Shown: one piece after another, positions 1-9,427 of the stretch
Layout of the letters: the number at the start of each line of letters is the position of its first letter
Numbering within the stretch: the first letter of the stretch is position 1
Notes under the pieces: model-generated
Told to the model about the DNA's origin: nothing
The model's database searches: none
Seen by the model: the letters and a program-made list of their open reading frames with translations, nothing else
Program-made: the position numbers and the translations under genes
Assembly: GCF_036178145.1 (NCBI RefSeq)
Contig: NZ_CP108067.1
Coordinates: 1,116,001 to 1,180,000 of the forward strand
Length of the DNA: 64,000 nt
Direction: 5' to 3'
DNA from: Streptomyces sp. NBC_00273
GTDB taxonomy: Bacteria > Actinomycetota > Actinomycetes > Streptomycetales > Streptomycetaceae

Positions 1-382
1 CTCCGGCGCCCTGCAGGGCCTTGATGACCTCGGCCTGGCTGCGCGCGGCGTGGTCCTTCTTGATCCGCAGAACCGTTTCGGCCTTGGCGGCGCGGGTCTG
101 CTGCTTCCCCGCGGCGGTGAGGTCGGCAGCGCTGTCGAGGTAGACCCAGAAGGCCGCCTTGGCGGACTCGTCGAGCTGGGCGCGGAGCCGCGGCTCGATC
201 TTGCGCTCGGCCGCCGTCGGGGCGGCGGGTCCGGGGTCCGGCGCGGCCGCGGCGACGCCCGCGCCGATCGGCAGGAGCAGGACCGAGGTGAGGGCGGCGA
301 GCGCCGTTCGTAAGGACCGTGCGGGCCTTGCCGGCCTGGCGGGCCGCAAGGCTCGTGGGGGCCGGTTGTCGCGTTGGGCCAC
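1..382 (-). CDS. S8 (subtilisin) family serine peptidase, N-terminal part, cut by window edge
   Basis: Reading leftward from GTG at 382 gives 127 codons that run off the window. A GAGGAG ribosome binding site lies about 7 nt upstream. The first 50 residues form a basic n-region and a hydrophobic core ending in an Ala-rich cleavage region, so the protein is exported. The following segment (AFWVYLDSAADL, then a Lys/Ala-rich helix with KAETVLRIKKDHAARSQAEV) looks like the inhibitor-like propeptide of large Streptomyces secreted subtilases. No catalytic motif lies inside the window, so the family call rests on the propeptide alone. Codon 24 is TTA (311-313), the rare leucine codon needing the bldA tRNA, so translation may depend on development. 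The MFS gene is divergent. Confidence 0.6.
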   Translation of the reverse strand, partial: MAQRDNRPPRALRPARPARPARSLRTALAALTSVLLLPIGAGVAAAAPDPGPAAPTAAERKIEPRLRAQLDESAKAAFWVYLDSAADLTAAGKQQTRAAKAETVLRIKKDHAARSQAEVIKALQGAG

Positions 383-545
383 GTGTTGTCTCCTCGTACG
401 CCGTGTGCGGGATGTGCGGGAAGGGTGCGCGTGACGTGCGCGGGTCATGGTGAACGAGGCGTCATGCTCATTACAAGGGTGGCTTTTCGGCCGTCCTCGG
501 CCCGCCCCGGTGGCCCGCATGGGCCGCGCGCGCCAGCCTGAAGAC

Positions 546-2027
546 ATGACTGCGCCCGCCGAGCCGTCCGGAGCCGGTGTCCCGATCGCGTCCGCACGCG
601 GCCGGTGGATCCTGCTGACCACCGTGCTCGGGTCGACCATGGCCATGCTGGACGGGACCGTGGTGAACGTGGCACTGCCACGCATCGGGGAGGACCTCGA
701 CGCCGATCTGGCCGTGCTCCAGTGGACGGTGAACGCCTATCTGCTGACCCTGGCCGGGCTGATCCTGGTCGGCGGATCGCTGAGCGACCGCTTCGGGCGG
801 CGCCGGATCTTCGTGCTCGGCGTGGTGTGGTTCGCGGTCGGCTCGCTGCTGTGCGGCATCGCGCCGAACGCCGGGGTGCTGATCGCCGCCCGGGCCCTGC
901 AGGGCATCGGCGGGGCGCTGCTGGCGCCCGGCTCCCTGGCCCTGATCCAGGCGTCGATCCGCGCCGAGGACCGGGGTCGGGCGATCGGCCTGTGGTCGGG
1001 GCTCGGCGGAGTGGGCGCGGCCGTGGGACCGTTCCTGGGCGGCTGGCTGGTGGACGGGCCGGGCTGGCGGTGGGTGTTCCTGCTGAACGTGCCGCTGGCC
1101 GCGGTGTGCGTGCCGGTTGCCCTGCGGCACGTACCGGAATCGCGGGACCCGCAGGCGCACGGGCGGTTCGACGTGGCCGGGGCGGCACTCGGCGCGAGCG
1201 CCCTGGGACTGGTCACCTACGCGCTGATCGAGGCCCGGTCGGGTGCGCCGGCGGTGATCGTCGCCGCGGTGCTCGGGGTCCTGCTGGGTATCGCCTTCGT
1301 CTACGTGGAGCGGCGGCGGCCCGATCCGATGGTGCCGCCGGACATCTTCGCGTCCCGGCTGTTCACCGCCGTCAACCTCGTCACCCTGTGCGTCTACGCG
1401 GCGATCGGCGGGTTCTTCTTCCTCGTCGTGCTCCAGCTCCAGGTGGTGTCCGGCTACTCGGCGCTGGCCGCCGGAGCCGCGATGCTGCCGACGACCCTCC
1501 TCATGCTCCTCCTGTCGGCGCGCTCGGGTGAGCTCGGGGAGCGGATCGGGCCGCGCGTCCCGCTCACGGTGGGGCCGCTGCTGTGTGCGGCGGGGACGCT
1601 GCTGATGCTGCGGGTGGGGCCTTCGGCCTCGTACGTACGGGACGTGCTGCCCGCGATGGTCGTCATGGGCATGGGCCTCGTGGCCCTGGTGGCCCCGCTG
1701 ACGTCGACGGTGCTCGCCTCGGTGGATCCCGGCCGGGCGGGCCTGGCCAGCGGCATCAACAACGCGGCGGCGCGCGTGGCCGGGCTGCTCGCGGTGGCGG
1801 CGCTGCCGCTGCTGTCCGGAATGGGGCCGGAGTCGTACCGCTCGGCGACCCAGTTCGACGCCGCTTTCGGGCGGGCCATGCTCTGGTGCACCGGGGCGTT
1901 CGTGGCCGGCGCCGCCCTCGCCTGGGCGACCGTACGCTCCCCCGTGCCCGAGGCGTGCCACCCCCAGTGCCACACGTACTGCGCGGTGTCGGCCCCGCCG
2001 CTCGAACCCCGTGAGGAGCCCGGCTGA
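546..2027 (+). CDS. MFS transporter, DHA2 (14-TM) drug:H+ antiporter family
   Basis: This 493-residue protein is an inner-membrane secondary transporter of the EmrB/QacA type, expected to export small hydrophobic compounds with the proton gradient. The N-terminus holds motif D1 of the DHA2 family (LDGTVVNVALP, about residues 26-36) and the loop motif GGSLSDRFGRRR (about 75-86). Later come the motif C-like glycine stretch (GGVGAAVGPFLGG) and about 14 hydrophobic segments. ATG at 546 was chosen because homology begins just after it; an in-frame ATG at 447 would add 33 unrelated residues. The ribosome binding site is weak. The end overlaps the more upstream of two possible starts of the DUF6629 gene, suggesting cotranscription. 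The substrate cannot be inferred and no regulator is adjacent. Confidence 0.85.
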   Translation: MTAPAEPSGAGVPIASARGRWILLTTVLGSTMAMLDGTVVNVALPRIGEDLDADLAVLQWTVNAYLLTLAGLILVGGSLSDRFGRRRIFVLGVVWFAVGSLLCGIAPNAGVLIAARALQGIGGALLAPGSLALIQASIRAEDRGRAIGLWSGLGGVGAAVGPFLGGWLVDGPGWRWVFLLNVPLAAVCVPVALRHVPESRDPQAHGRFDVAGAALGASALGLVTYALIEARSGAPAVIVAAVLGVLLGIAFVYVERRRPDPMVPPDIFASRLFTAVNLVTLCVYAAIGGFFFLVVLQLQVVSGYSALAAGAAMLPTTLLMLLLSARSGELGERIGPRVPLTVGPLLCAAGTLLMLRVGPSASYVRDVLPAMVVMGMGLVALVAPLTSTVLASVDPGRAGLASGINNAAARVAGLLAVAALPLLSGMGPESYRSATQFDAAFGRAMLWCTGAFVAGAALAWATVRSPVPEACHPQCHTYCAVSAPPLEPREEPG

Positions 2028-2031
2028 TCCC

Positions 2032-2652
2032 GTGTGCTGGAGCGCGACGGCCGATCTGGTGGCGGGCACCGTGGTCTGCGCCGTCGGGATCGTGTGCCTG
2101 GCGCGGGTACGACGGGCCCGCGACCTGCCCGTCGCCGCGCTGCCGCTGCTGCTGGGTGCGCACCAGCTGGTCGCGGTGTGGGGCACGGGCGGCGGCTGCT
2201 CCCCGGCCGCCACGGCCTGGGCGGTGATCGCCCTGCCGCTGCTGGCGCTCTGGGTGCCGGCCGGGGTCCTGCTGGCGGCCGCGCCCGAGGTCCGGCGCCG
2301 GCTGTGGGCACCGCTGGCCGCGGGCCTGGCCACCGCCGCGGTGCTCTCGTACTGCCTCGCGACGCGGCCGGTGACCGCCGAGATCCGGGGCCACACCATC
2401 GGCTACGGCGTGAATGTTCCGTGGATGCCGCTGGTGCTGGCGGGCTACCTGTTCGCCACGCTGGGGTCGCTGTTGCTCGGTGGCGACCGGCGGCTCAGGA
2501 CCCTCGGTGCGGTGCTGGCGGTGGGGGCGCTGGCCTGCTCAGCGCTGTGGCGGCTGGAATTCGCCTCCACCTGGTGCGCCTTCGCGGCGGTCGCGTCACT
2601 GCTGGTCTGGGGCTGGGTCCGGCGGCCGGAACCGGCTTCCGCCGCCTCGTGA
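2032..2652 (+). CDS. DUF6629 family membrane protein
   Basis: A protein of 206 residues with about seven hydrophobic segments, beginning MCWSATADLVAG, the usual opening of the DUF6629 family in actinobacteria. No biochemical role is known. GTG at 2032 was preferred to the in-frame GTG at 2011 because the family starts at the CWSA motif. The GAGGAG at 2013-2018 is a usable though distant ribosome binding site inside the end of the MFS gene. The gene follows the MFS transporter by a few bases, so the two probably share a transcript. A conserved His-Gln pair and a WxxxGGGC-type loop are visible after the second segment. Confidence 0.7.
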   Translation: MCWSATADLVAGTVVCAVGIVCLARVRRARDLPVAALPLLLGAHQLVAVWGTGGGCSPAATAWAVIALPLLALWVPAGVLLAAAPEVRRRLWAPLAAGLATAAVLSYCLATRPVTAEIRGHTIGYGVNVPWMPLVLAGYLFATLGSLLLGGDRRLRTLGAVLAVGALACSALWRLEFASTWCAFAAVASLLVWGWVRRPEPASAAS

Positions 2653-2671
2653 TCGACCGAAAGTTACCTAG

Positions 2672-4381
<1,710 letters not shown>

Positions 4382-4415
4382 CGGTACGCCCGCCCGGGCC
4401 GGGCCCCGCACGGCC

Positions 4416-4454
4416 CGGTCCGCCCCCGGTCCGGTCCGCCCCCGGTCCGCCCCC
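4416..4454 (+). repeat. GGTCCGCCCCC short direct repeats
   Basis: Three copies of GGTCCGCCCCC lie between the convergent cholesterol oxidase and DUF3995 genes (4417-4427, 4433-4443, 4444-4454). Just before them CCGGGCC and GGCCCGG can form a GC hairpin that may terminate the oxidase transcript. Nothing else is visible in this spacer. Confidence 0.5.
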
Positions 4455-4476
4455 GGCCCGGTCCGGAAGCGGAGGC

Positions 4477-5058
4477 CTACCGCCCTTCGTTCCGGCGTCC
4501 ATCGCCCCGCTGCCCGGCCGCCACCCGGCGAAGGGCCTTCGGCGAACGACGGCCTCCGCGGGTGCGTGCCGCGACGTAGCCGGTCAGGGAGGACAGGCCG
4601 AGGCACAGCGGCGAGTACAACCGGAGGTCCATCGCCGTGTACCGGGCGGGAGCGTGCTGGAGGTCCAGGCCCGACATGACCAGCCCGCCCAGCCCGCGCG
4701 CCGCGAGCACGCCGGAGACCGTCCACAGCCCGGCCCGGACGAGCCGGGCGCGCCCCAGCGCCGAGTCCGGCCGGGCACCGGCCAGCACCAGTCCCGCGGC
4801 CGCCGCCAGCAGGCCGGCGACCGCGGCCGTCGCCGCGGCGGACGGCAGCGCGTCCTCTCCCGTCCCCACCACGACCTCGGCCAGCTCCGCCGGGGAGCTC
4901 AGCGGCCAGGGCGAGCGGGTCCAGACCGCGTGCAGGGCCGCGGCCGCGGCCAGACCGCCCGCCGCCGCGACCGCTGCCGCCCGGACCGAGGCCGTCGCAC
5001 CCGAAACGCTGCCCGGCACACCGGCCGCGGAGGCGGCGCTCGACCACGTGATCGCCAT
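4477..5058 (-). CDS. DUF3995 domain membrane protein
   Basis: A small integral membrane protein (193 residues from ATG 5058) with about four hydrophobic segments. The motifs LHAVWTRSPWPL near the start, GLWTVSGVLAARGLGG in the middle and LRLYSPLCLGLS near the end are typical of the DUF3995 family of Streptomyces. Function is unknown. The start is uncertain: upstream in-frame ATGs at 5127 and 5163 would add a Pro/Ala-rich tail not expected in this family, and no candidate has a strong ribosome binding site. The gene is convergent with cholesterol oxidase and shares its strand with the AhpD-like gene upstream. Confidence 0.65.
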   Translation of the reverse strand: MAITWSSAASAAGVPGSVSGATASVRAAAVAAAGGLAAAAALHAVWTRSPWPLSSPAELAEVVVGTGEDALPSAAATAAVAGLLAAAAGLVLAGARPDSALGRARLVRAGLWTVSGVLAARGLGGLVMSGLDLQHAPARYTAMDLRLYSPLCLGLSSLTGYVAARTRGGRRSPKALRRVAAGQRGDGRRNEGR

Positions 5059-5201
5059 GCTCGGGACCCCGCCCCGGACGGAGGGAACGGCGGGCGGCGG
5101 AGCCGCGGATTGAGCGGGCCCTTGCATCCGGCGGGCAGCGGGCCGTCCGGGCGGTCCCTGCATCGCGCAGGGTGACCCGGACGGCGGGGGCGGACCTCCC
5201 C

Positions 5202-5252
5202 TCAGGGCCGGGGAGCCCTCAGGGCCGAGGAACCTTCAGGGCCGGGGAGCCG
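5202..5252 (-). repeat. three tandem 17-bp repeats across a stop codon
   Basis: Three consecutive 17-bp units (5202-5218, 5219-5235, 5236-5252), all beginning TCAGGGCCG, cover the 3' end of the carboxymuconolactone-decarboxylase-like gene. The TCA of the rightmost unit is that gene's TGA stop on the minus strand. Copies one and three share 16 bases; copy two differs at two or three. Each unit shifts the frame by two bases, so copy number would change the C-terminus if the stop were lost. Confidence 0.8.
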
Positions 5253-5730
5253 GCTGACCCGGCAACATGCACACGCTGTCCAGGCCGAGCACGTGGTTGA
5301 GCCGGCCGAAGGCCAGCCAGGACCCGATGCTCATCGTCAGCTCCACGATCTCCAGCTGGCTGTAGTGCGCGGTCATCCGGTCCCAGAACTCCTCGTCGAG
5401 CCCGTGGTGGTCGAGGGTGTACCGCTCGGCGTACTCCGCCGCCAGCCGGGTGCGCTCGTCGAACGCGTCGGTCGTGCGCCACGCGGTGACCGCCTCGGGG
5501 AACTCCTCCTCGACCTTCTCCCCGTCCCGCTCGGTGCGCCAGTCCAGGCAGAAGACGCACCCGTTGATCTGCGCGACGCGCAGCCGGGCCGCCTCGAACT
5601 CGCGCAGGCCCAGGGTGGTGTGGGCGTACACCGACAGGGAGAAGTTCGCGGCGGCCATGCCGATGCCGGGGACCAGGTCGCCCCACACGTACTCGATCGG
5701 GTGCTGGCCTTCAGGGACGTCGATCCTCAT
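5236..5730 (-). CDS. carboxymuconolactone decarboxylase (AhpD-like) family protein
   Basis: A cytoplasmic protein of 164 residues in the AhpD/CMD fold. The central motif INGCVFCLDWR carries the CxxC pair (Cys58 and Cys61) and is followed by a helix typical of peroxidase-related members, which act as thiol-dependent alkylhydroperoxidases or associated reductases. The downstream EFWDRMTAHYSQLEIVELTMSIG segment is the second conserved helix. The start ATG (5730) overlaps the stop of the upstream dehydrogenase-like gene in an ATGA arrangement, so the two are translationally coupled. The last residues lie in a 17-bp tandem repeat. The true substrate is unknown; the pairing suggests modification of a small carbonyl or amine compound. 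Confidence 0.85.
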   Translation of the reverse strand: MRIDVPEGQHPIEYVWGDLVPGIGMAAANFSLSVYAHTTLGLREFEAARLRVAQINGCVFCLDWRTERDGEKVEEEFPEAVTAWRTTDAFDERTRLAAEYAERYTLDHHGLDEEFWDRMTAHYSQLEIVELTMSIGSWLAFGRLNHVLGLDSVCMLPGQPAPRP

Positions 5731-6809
5731 GACTGTTTCCTTCCGAGTCTGCCGATGGCGGGGCGCAGCGGGATGTCGAGGGCGTCGTAGAGGCCCGGTT
5801 CGGCCTCGACGAGCCAGTCGATGGCGCCGACGAGGCGGCCGACGGCGGTGGCGTTGCCGCCCGCCGAGCGGTTCTCGCCCTCGTCCGTGGCCTCGATGGT
5901 GACCTCGATGCGCGGGCGGCCCTCGATGACGACCCGGTGGGCGCCGTCGCCGCCGTCGGGCGGCACGGGCCAGTCAGGTGCGCACGAGGCGTGGATGCGG
6001 GTGACGTGCTCGATGACGATGCGGGGCTCGCCCTCGACGATGCCCTGCACCTCGAAACGGATCGCGCCCTGGGTGCCGGCCTCGAACTCGCCCATGGTCC
6101 GGGTGGTCACCGTGGTGTCGAGCGCGCGGCGCTCCGACGTCTCGCGGATCTCGTCGAGTTCGACCCCGAGCGCCCGGGCCATCATCCGTATCTGCCCGCC
6201 CCACACCATGGTGGGGATCGAGGGCATGAGCATCATCGGCTCGTGGTCCATGGGCTGGCCCATGCCCACGAGGTGGCGGACGGAGTCCGGCTGGTCGTAG
6301 GTGGAGTAGTCGAAGATCTCCTGGCAGCGGATGACGTCGATGGTGGTGCCGAGGCCGCTGAGCAGGAGGGGGAGCACGTCGTTGCCCCACCCGGGGTCGA
6401 CGCCGGAGGCGAAGAGCGAGCCGCCGCCCTCCGCGACGGCGGCGAGCACCGGGTCGCGGAACTCGGGCGGGGCGCTCCGGTGGTCGTAGAGCGGGTACAG
6501 GGCCGGGCTGACGACGACCGCGCCGGAGCGGACGGCGCGGGTGATGTCGGCGAGCGCCTCGTCGGGCCGGACGTCTCCGGACGCGGCGTACACCACGGCC
6601 CGCGGGCGGGCGGCGAGTACGGCTTCGACGTCGTCGGTGGCCTCGACCCCCAACAGGCGGTCGAGCCCGCCGAGTTCTCCCGCGTCGCGGCCGACCTTGG
6701 CTGGATTGTGGACGATGACTGCGCAGAGTCGGAGCGCGGGATGGGCCTCGACGGCACGGATCGCCAGACGGCCCACGTTGCCGGTACCCCAGACAACCGT
6801 GGAAATCAT
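5727..6809 (-). CDS. dihydrodipicolinate reductase-like / NAD(P)H-dependent amine dehydrogenase family protein
   Basis: The 360-residue protein opens with a Rossmann motif (VVWGTGNVGRLAIRAV, residues 5-20) and has the DapB-like layout seen in 2,4-diaminopentanoate dehydrogenase relatives and many actinobacterial oxidoreductases of unknown substrate. A mid-protein segment SGVDPGWGNDVLPLLLSG matches the second conserved block. It lacks the full DapB signature, so a lysine-pathway role is unlikely. It is the first gene of a two-gene operon with the AhpD-like gene. The start is the ATG at 6809; upstream sequence up to the DUF6126 stop shows no operator. Confidence 0.8.
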   Translation of the reverse strand: MISTVVWGTGNVGRLAIRAVEAHPALRLCAVIVHNPAKVGRDAGELGGLDRLLGVEATDDVEAVLAARPRAVVYAASGDVRPDEALADITRAVRSGAVVVSPALYPLYDHRSAPPEFRDPVLAAVAEGGGSLFASGVDPGWGNDVLPLLLSGLGTTIDVIRCQEIFDYSTYDQPDSVRHLVGMGQPMDHEPMMLMPSIPTMVWGGQIRMMARALGVELDEIRETSERRALDTTVTTRTMGEFEAGTQGAIRFEVQGIVEGEPRIVIEHVTRIHASCAPDWPVPPDGGDGAHRVVIEGRPRIEVTIEATDEGENRSAGGNATAVGRLVGAIDWLVEAEPGLYDALDIPLRPAIGRLGRKQS

Positions 6810-6879
6810 GCGCGGAGGGTAGCCACAGGTCCCGTACGTTGCCAGAGTCGCGCGGCCCGAACTCCTCCGCCTCCTGCGG

Positions 6880-7041
6880 CTACTGGTTCTGGCCTCCCAG
6901 GACGAAGAGGAGGTAGACGAAGAAGGCGAAGAGGTGACCGACGAACAAGTAGGCGATCAGCCGGATGATCAGGCCGCGCGGGAACTTGGACTCGAAGCGG
7001 GCCCGTATGGTCGCAGGCGCGGGCTTCTCGGCTTGTGACAT
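6880..7041 (-). CDS. DUF6126 family small membrane protein (53 aa)
   Basis: A 53-residue open frame from ATG 7041 to TAG 6880. The protein has a charged N-terminal third (KFPRG) followed by a single hydrophobic helix (LIIRLIAYLFVGHLFAFFVY) and ends GGQNQ. This is the form of DUF6126 micro-proteins, nearly always found after an XRE-cupin regulator in Streptomyces, as here (the regulator ends 16 bp upstream). It should sit in the membrane with its N-terminus inside. The role is unknown; the pairing suggests the regulator controls it. Confidence 0.85.
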   Translation of the reverse strand: MSQAEKPAPATIRARFESKFPRGLIIRLIAYLFVGHLFAFFVYLLFVLGGQNQ

Positions 7042-7057
7042 GGGTACGGCTCCTCGG

Positions 7058-7768
7058 CTATCGGTGGTGCGTGGTCGGGGGCGTGGTGTGCGTAGTGGGC
7101 GTGGGCGGGTTCGCGGGCGGGTTCGCGGGCGCGGTCTTGGTGGCGCCGCCGAGGCAGAGTCCGGCCAGGCTGCTCTGCAGCAGCGTGTGGACGAAGAGCA
7201 GGTCGGCCCCGCCCGCGGAGGCCGCGCCGATCCGGTGCGGGGTGAGCGAGTCGAAGTGCGCGCTGTCCCCGGGCTCCAGCAGGTGCTCGGCCTCGCCCAG
7301 GTGCAGCCGCAGCCGTCCTTCCAGGACGTACAACCATTCCTCGCCGGGATGTACGCGGACCAGCTCGCCCTGACTGCGGCCGTGGGGCACGTGCACGCGC
7401 AGCGCCTGCATCCCCCGACCGGAGCCGCCGGCCTGCCAGTACGTCCAGCCGTCGGCCTCGCGGGCGCCCGGACCGCCGGCCCGTACGATGGGATCGGCTG
7501 CGGCGGGGGTCTCGCCGAGCAGTTCGGAGACGGTCGTACCGTAGGTGCGGGCGAGTCCGAGCAGGAGCGGCAGCGAGGGCTGGCGCCGGCCGGTCTCCAG
7601 GCGGGACAGGTGGGCGGGCGAGAGCCGGGCCCGTGCGGCGGCGGCCTCCAGGGTGAGTCCGGCGCGGCGGCGCAGGTCCCGTAGCTGCGGGGCGACGGCG
7701 GGCAGCTCGTCCGCCGGTTCGTCGGTACCGGCCGCGCCTTCGGGGCCGGTGTCGGATCCGGATGTCAT
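7058..7768 (-). CDS. XRE-family helix-turn-helix regulator with cupin sensor domain
   Basis: A 236-residue DNA-binding regulator. Residues about 28-85 form an XRE helix-turn-helix (LRRRAGLTLEAAAARARLS, HLSRLETGRRQPS). Residues about 130-205 form a cupin barrel (HPGEEWLYVLEGRL, LEPGDSAHFDSLTPH), the usual small-molecule sensor of this class. The C-terminal 25 residues are a Pro/Thr/His tail with repeated ANPP units, low complexity and probably disordered. ATG at 7768 was chosen because homology begins shortly after it; a longer in-frame extension to 7867 would run across the operators. Two palindromes sit 21 bp upstream of the start, indicating autoregulation. It is followed by DUF6126 in the same direction. 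Confidence 0.88.
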   Translation of the reverse strand: MTSGSDTGPEGAAGTDEPADELPAVAPQLRDLRRRAGLTLEAAAARARLSPAHLSRLETGRRQPSLPLLLGLARTYGTTVSELLGETPAAADPIVRAGGPGAREADGWTYWQAGGSGRGMQALRVHVPHGRSQGELVRVHPGEEWLYVLEGRLRLHLGEAEHLLEPGDSAHFDSLTPHRIGAASAGGADLLFVHTLLQSSLAGLCLGGATKTAPANPPANPPTPTTHTTPPTTHHR

Positions 7769-7788
7769 GCCCCGATTGAGCCAGAGTC

Positions 7789-7824
7789 TTGCCTGTCTGG
7801 CAAACCACGTTGCCTCTGAGGCAA
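7789..7824. promoter_or_regulatory. twin 15-bp palindromic operators of the XRE-cupin gene
   Basis: TTGCCTGTCTGGCAA (7789-7803) and TTGCCTCTGAGGCAA (7810-7824) are inverted repeats sharing the half-site TTGCC. Their centres are 21 bp apart, close to two helical turns, so dimers would bind the same face. They lie just upstream of the regulator start, where its promoter must be, and probably mediate repression of the regulator and DUF6126 gene. Confidence 0.65.
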
Positions 7825-7956
7825 AACCGCCGCCGCGCGGCCCGGCCTCACCTGTTCGAGGGCCCACTGCCGGGCGAATGCGTCACCACGGTTGCGCGGG
7901 GTCCTGCGCGGTACAGGCTGGGAGCCACGGCACCGGATGACCCACGGCGAGGGACG

Positions 7957-8949
7957 ATGATCGTATCGATGCTGTCCATGCCGGAGGGCACCCTGGCCCG
8001 CGGGCACGTGTCGGAGGCCCGCGAGCGCCTCGCCACGTCCCGCTTCCTGTTCGTGGACGTGGAACTGCCCGAGGACGGCGCACCCGACGAACCACCCCTC
8101 GCCCACCTGCTCGGTCTGGAGGCCGATGACCTGGCTTGGCTCGGGCGGAAGGGGGAAACCGCCCGGGCGGAGATCTTCGGGGAGAGCGGCGCGTTCGTCG
8201 TGCCCGCGGTCGACGCGGACCGGGTCATCCACGTCCACGCCGTGGTGACCGAGCGGTACCTCCTCACCGTGCACCGGGGGTCGGCACCCCTGATCGCGAA
8301 CGTCACCGCCCGGTTCCCGCTCGAGAGCCCGCCGGACTCCGTGGCCATGCTCTTCCTGCTGCTGGACGAGGCCATGGAGACCTACCGCCGGGCCGCCGTC
8401 CAGGCCCTGCTGGAGGTGGAAGACCTGGAGGACGCCATGTTCCACCGGCGCGAGCCCGAGCAGCTCTACCGCCTGTCACGGCTGCGGCGCACCGCGGCCC
8501 TGCTCCACCACACCCTCCTGCCCTACCACCGGGTGGCGGAGGAGAGCGTCACGCGCCGGGTGATGAACCGCGGCTTCCACCAGGAACGCCAGCAGCTCGT
8601 CCGCGAGTACCGGCGCACCGCGAATCTGGTGCTCACGGACATCGAGTCCCTCCAGGAAACCGCCCGCCGGGCCTTCGGCAGCTACTCCTCCCTGGTGTCC
8701 GGCGACCAGAACGGCGTGATCAACCGCCTGGCGGTGGTGTCGACGATCTTCCTGCCGCTGACCTTCCTGACGGGGTTCTTCGGCATGAACTTCGCCTACC
8801 TGACGGACGAGCTGGAGAGCAGCGCCGTCTTCTGGCTGCTCGCCGTGGGCTTGCAGGTGGTCTTCCTGTTCGTGGCCCTCTACGTCCTCCACCGCACCCG
8901 CCTGTGGCGGATGCTGCGCGAGGACGACAGCGACCCCGACGACGAGTAG
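7957..8949 (+). CDS. CorA family Mg2+/divalent cation transport protein
   Basis: A 330-residue member of the CorA (2-TM-GxN) family. The long N-terminal cytoplasmic domain ends in helices rich in Arg/Leu. Two C-terminal membrane helices follow, and the pore signature GMN appears in FLTGFFGMNFAYLTDE at the end of the first helix. CorA pentamers move Mg2+ or other divalent ions across the cytoplasmic membrane. ATG at 7957 follows GCGAGGGACG; the longer frame to 7789 has no homology and would overlap the operators. The 3' end overlaps by about 70 bp a convergent hypothetical gene. No Mg2+ riboswitch was recognised upstream. Confidence 0.9.
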   Translation: MIVSMLSMPEGTLARGHVSEARERLATSRFLFVDVELPEDGAPDEPPLAHLLGLEADDLAWLGRKGETARAEIFGESGAFVVPAVDADRVIHVHAVVTERYLLTVHRGSAPLIANVTARFPLESPPDSVAMLFLLLDEAMETYRRAAVQALLEVEDLEDAMFHRREPEQLYRLSRLRRTAALLHHTLLPYHRVAEESVTRRVMNRGFHQERQQLVREYRRTANLVLTDIESLQETARRAFGSYSSLVSGDQNGVINRLAVVSTIFLPLTFLTGFFGMNFAYLTDELESSAVFWLLAVGLQVVFLFVALYVLHRTRLWRMLREDDSDPDDE

Positions 8950-9368
8950 GTGCGACCGAGCGCCGTACCCGGCCCCGGTGCACGACTCCGGTGCTCAGCA
9001 CCGATCGCCGCCGTGAAGGCGTCCTCGACGCTGCCGACGGGCACGTTGAGCAGCTCCCACTCCGGCGGCAGCCGTCCTTCGTACGCGGCCGGGTCGGCCG
9101 GCAGACCGGATCCCCGGACGCCGACGACCAGCGGGGGACGGTCCTCGCGCGGCACGCCGTCGAACTCTCCGTACTCCTCCTGCCCCCGGAACCACCCCGT
9201 GGGCAGCTCCTTCGCCACGGCCCGCACCTCGGCGACGGAGCGGAACTCTGCGTACGCGGAGACCCTCGAGTACGCGTGGCGGCCGAACTCCACGGGGCTG
9301 CGCGCGGTGCTCGGGGCGAGTGCGGGGTCGGGGGTACGGAAGACGGGACAGGCGACGGCGTCGGACAT
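8880..9368 (-). CDS. hypothetical protein, convergent with corA
   Basis: A frame of 162 codons from ATG 9368. The first 120 residues have ordinary Streptomyces composition with aromatic residues and acidic stretches (EFDGVPREDRPPLVVGVRG, PPEWELLNVPVG), so it looks like a real cytoplasmic protein. I do not recognise the family. The last 25 residues, Ser/Arg-rich, overlap the 3' end of corA antisense and may be an extension caused by loss of an earlier stop. It could be a truncated gene, since the sequence ends abruptly after a helical region. The ribosome binding site is not convincing. Confidence 0.45.
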   Translation of the reverse strand: MSDAVACPVFRTPDPALAPSTARSPVEFGRHAYSRVSAYAEFRSVAEVRAVAKELPTGWFRGQEEYGEFDGVPREDRPPLVVGVRGSGLPADPAAYEGRLPPEWELLNVPVGSVEDAFTAAIGAEHRSRAPGPGTALGRTYSSSGSLSSSRSIRHRRVRWRT

Positions 9369-9427
9369 GCGGTGACGGTGCCACGGACCGTCAGTGCAGG
9401 TCATCGCGTTTGCGGCACGCCGGCGGT

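Noticed and set aside
447..545. Upstream ATG extension of the MFS gene
   Set aside because: The added 33 residues are not like transporter N-termini and there is no ribosome binding site.
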